Shown here piece after piece: positions 6,689 to 7,068 of a DNA stretch of 7,068 nucleotides. A program made the position numbers and the translations under genes. The notes under the pieces are model-generated. The model did no database searches. It had not been told where the DNA came from and worked only from the letters and a program-made list of their open reading frames with translations. Each line of letters starts with the position of its first letter. Within the stretch, counting starts at the first letter, position 1. This DNA is from an uncultured Actinomycetes bacterium (GTDB taxonomy: Bacteria; Actinomycetota; Acidimicrobiia; Acidimicrobiales; Microtrichaceae), in assembly GCA_903941145.1 (NCBI GenBank), contig CAJANQ010000245.1, forward strand, positions 1-7,068, given 5' to 3'.

Positions 6689-7068
6689 GTGCCTGCCTGC
6701 CTCGTCGTGCCGACCTATCAAGAGGGCGAGAACATCGAACGCTTCCTGCGTGCGGTGCGCGGTACCTGCCCGGACATGGACGTCCTGGTGGTCGACGACA
6801 ACAGCCCTGACGGGACCGGCCAGATCGCCGAGCGGGTCGCCGCAGAACTGGGCGGTGTCTCGGTGCTCCATCGTGCGTCCAAGGAGGGCCTGGGGGCTGC
6901 CTACCGCCACGGGTTCCGCCATGCGCTCGACCAGGGCTACGACGTGGTCGGCCAGATGGACGCCGACTTCTCCCACGACCCGGAGGTCCTGCCCAAGCTG
7001 CTCGCTGCGGTCCGCGACGGGGCCGACGTCTCGGTGGGCTCGCGGTACGTCGACGGCGGCGGTGCGGA
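6689..7068 (+). CDS. Polyprenyl-phosphate mannose synthase-like GT2 glycosyltransferase (Dpm1/Ppm1 type), truncated by window edge
   Basis: The 126 complete codons visible encode the N-terminal half of a GT-A fold enzyme, and the gene runs off the right edge. LVVPTYQEGENI (5-16) is the nucleotide-sugar-binding start typical of dolichol- or polyprenol-phosphate mannose synthases. VVDDNSPDGTG (34-44), KEGLGAAYRHGF (65-76), QMDADFSHDP (89-98, with the metal-binding D91/D93) and VGSRYVDGGG (116-125) follow in the standard order. The enzyme joins mannose from GDP-mannose to polyprenyl phosphate at the cytoplasmic membrane face, giving the donor used by GT-C mannosyltransferases. The GTG at 6689 leaves four residues before LVVPTY, normal for the family. 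An in-frame GTG at 6665 would add eight residues but would place the TATCCT element inside the gene, so I prefer 6689. A close relative using another sugar (for example glucose) is possible because the C-terminal part is not visible. Confidence 0.9.
   Translation, partial: MPACLVVPTYQEGENIERFLRAVRGTCPDMDVLVVDDNSPDGTGQIAERVAAELGGVSVLHRASKEGLGAAYRHGFRHALDQGYDVVGQMDADFSHDPEVLPKLLAAVRDGADVSVGSRYVDGGGA

Noticed and set aside
6416..6976. Minus-strand open frame of 186 codons across the spacer before the GT2 gene
   Set aside because: It is antisense to the end of one gene and to the strongly recognisable GT2 motifs of the next, and has Arg/Ser/Pro-rich composition with no family resemblance.

Overview
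The window is uniformly GC-rich (roughly 70% by eye). It is densely coded, with five GTG-started genes and almost no spacer DNA. The protein families and the start-site architecture point to a member of the Actinomycetota. An Acidimicrobiia-like lineage is my best guess, but nothing in the window (no rRNA or marker gene) proves the class. I see no mobile element, tRNA, rRNA, CRISPR array or phage-like gene.

Layout. Bases 1-1053 (minus strand) hold the N-terminal third or less of a large GT-C membrane glycosyltransferase resembling the AftD family of arabinofuranosyltransferases; it runs off the left edge. A 64-base divergent spacer separates it from a plus-strand series that continues to the right edge. 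The series holds a 759-residue protein with two complete acyltransferase-3 domains in one chain (1118-3397) and a GT39/ArnT-like lipid-linked-sugar glycosyltransferase (3407-4897). It continues with a second, less recognisable GT-C-like membrane protein that overlaps its predecessor by 4 bases (4894-6612). After a 76-base spacer comes the start of a polyprenyl-phosphate mannose synthase-type GT2 enzyme (6689 to the edge).

How the genes may work together (inference). A GT2 enzyme of this type makes a polyprenyl-phosphate sugar on the cytoplasmic face. GT-C enzymes use such lipid-linked sugars on the outer face to build glycans or glycosylate proteins, and AT3 proteins acylate sugars during or after transport across the membrane. 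The window therefore looks like part of a cell-envelope glycan assembly and acylation locus. The acceptor glycan cannot be read from this sequence.

The two most distinctive observations are the tandem double-AT3 fusion and a repeated start-site layout. Four of the five genes have a TANNNT hexamer 6-9 bases before a GTG start, as expected for leaderless transcripts. The fifth gene lacks it and is instead joined to its predecessor by a GTGA stop-start overlap. At one junction the TAG stop codon of the upstream gene forms the first three bases of the next gene's putative -10 element. I found no convincing evidence of a wholly new defence, mobile or RNA-based system here.
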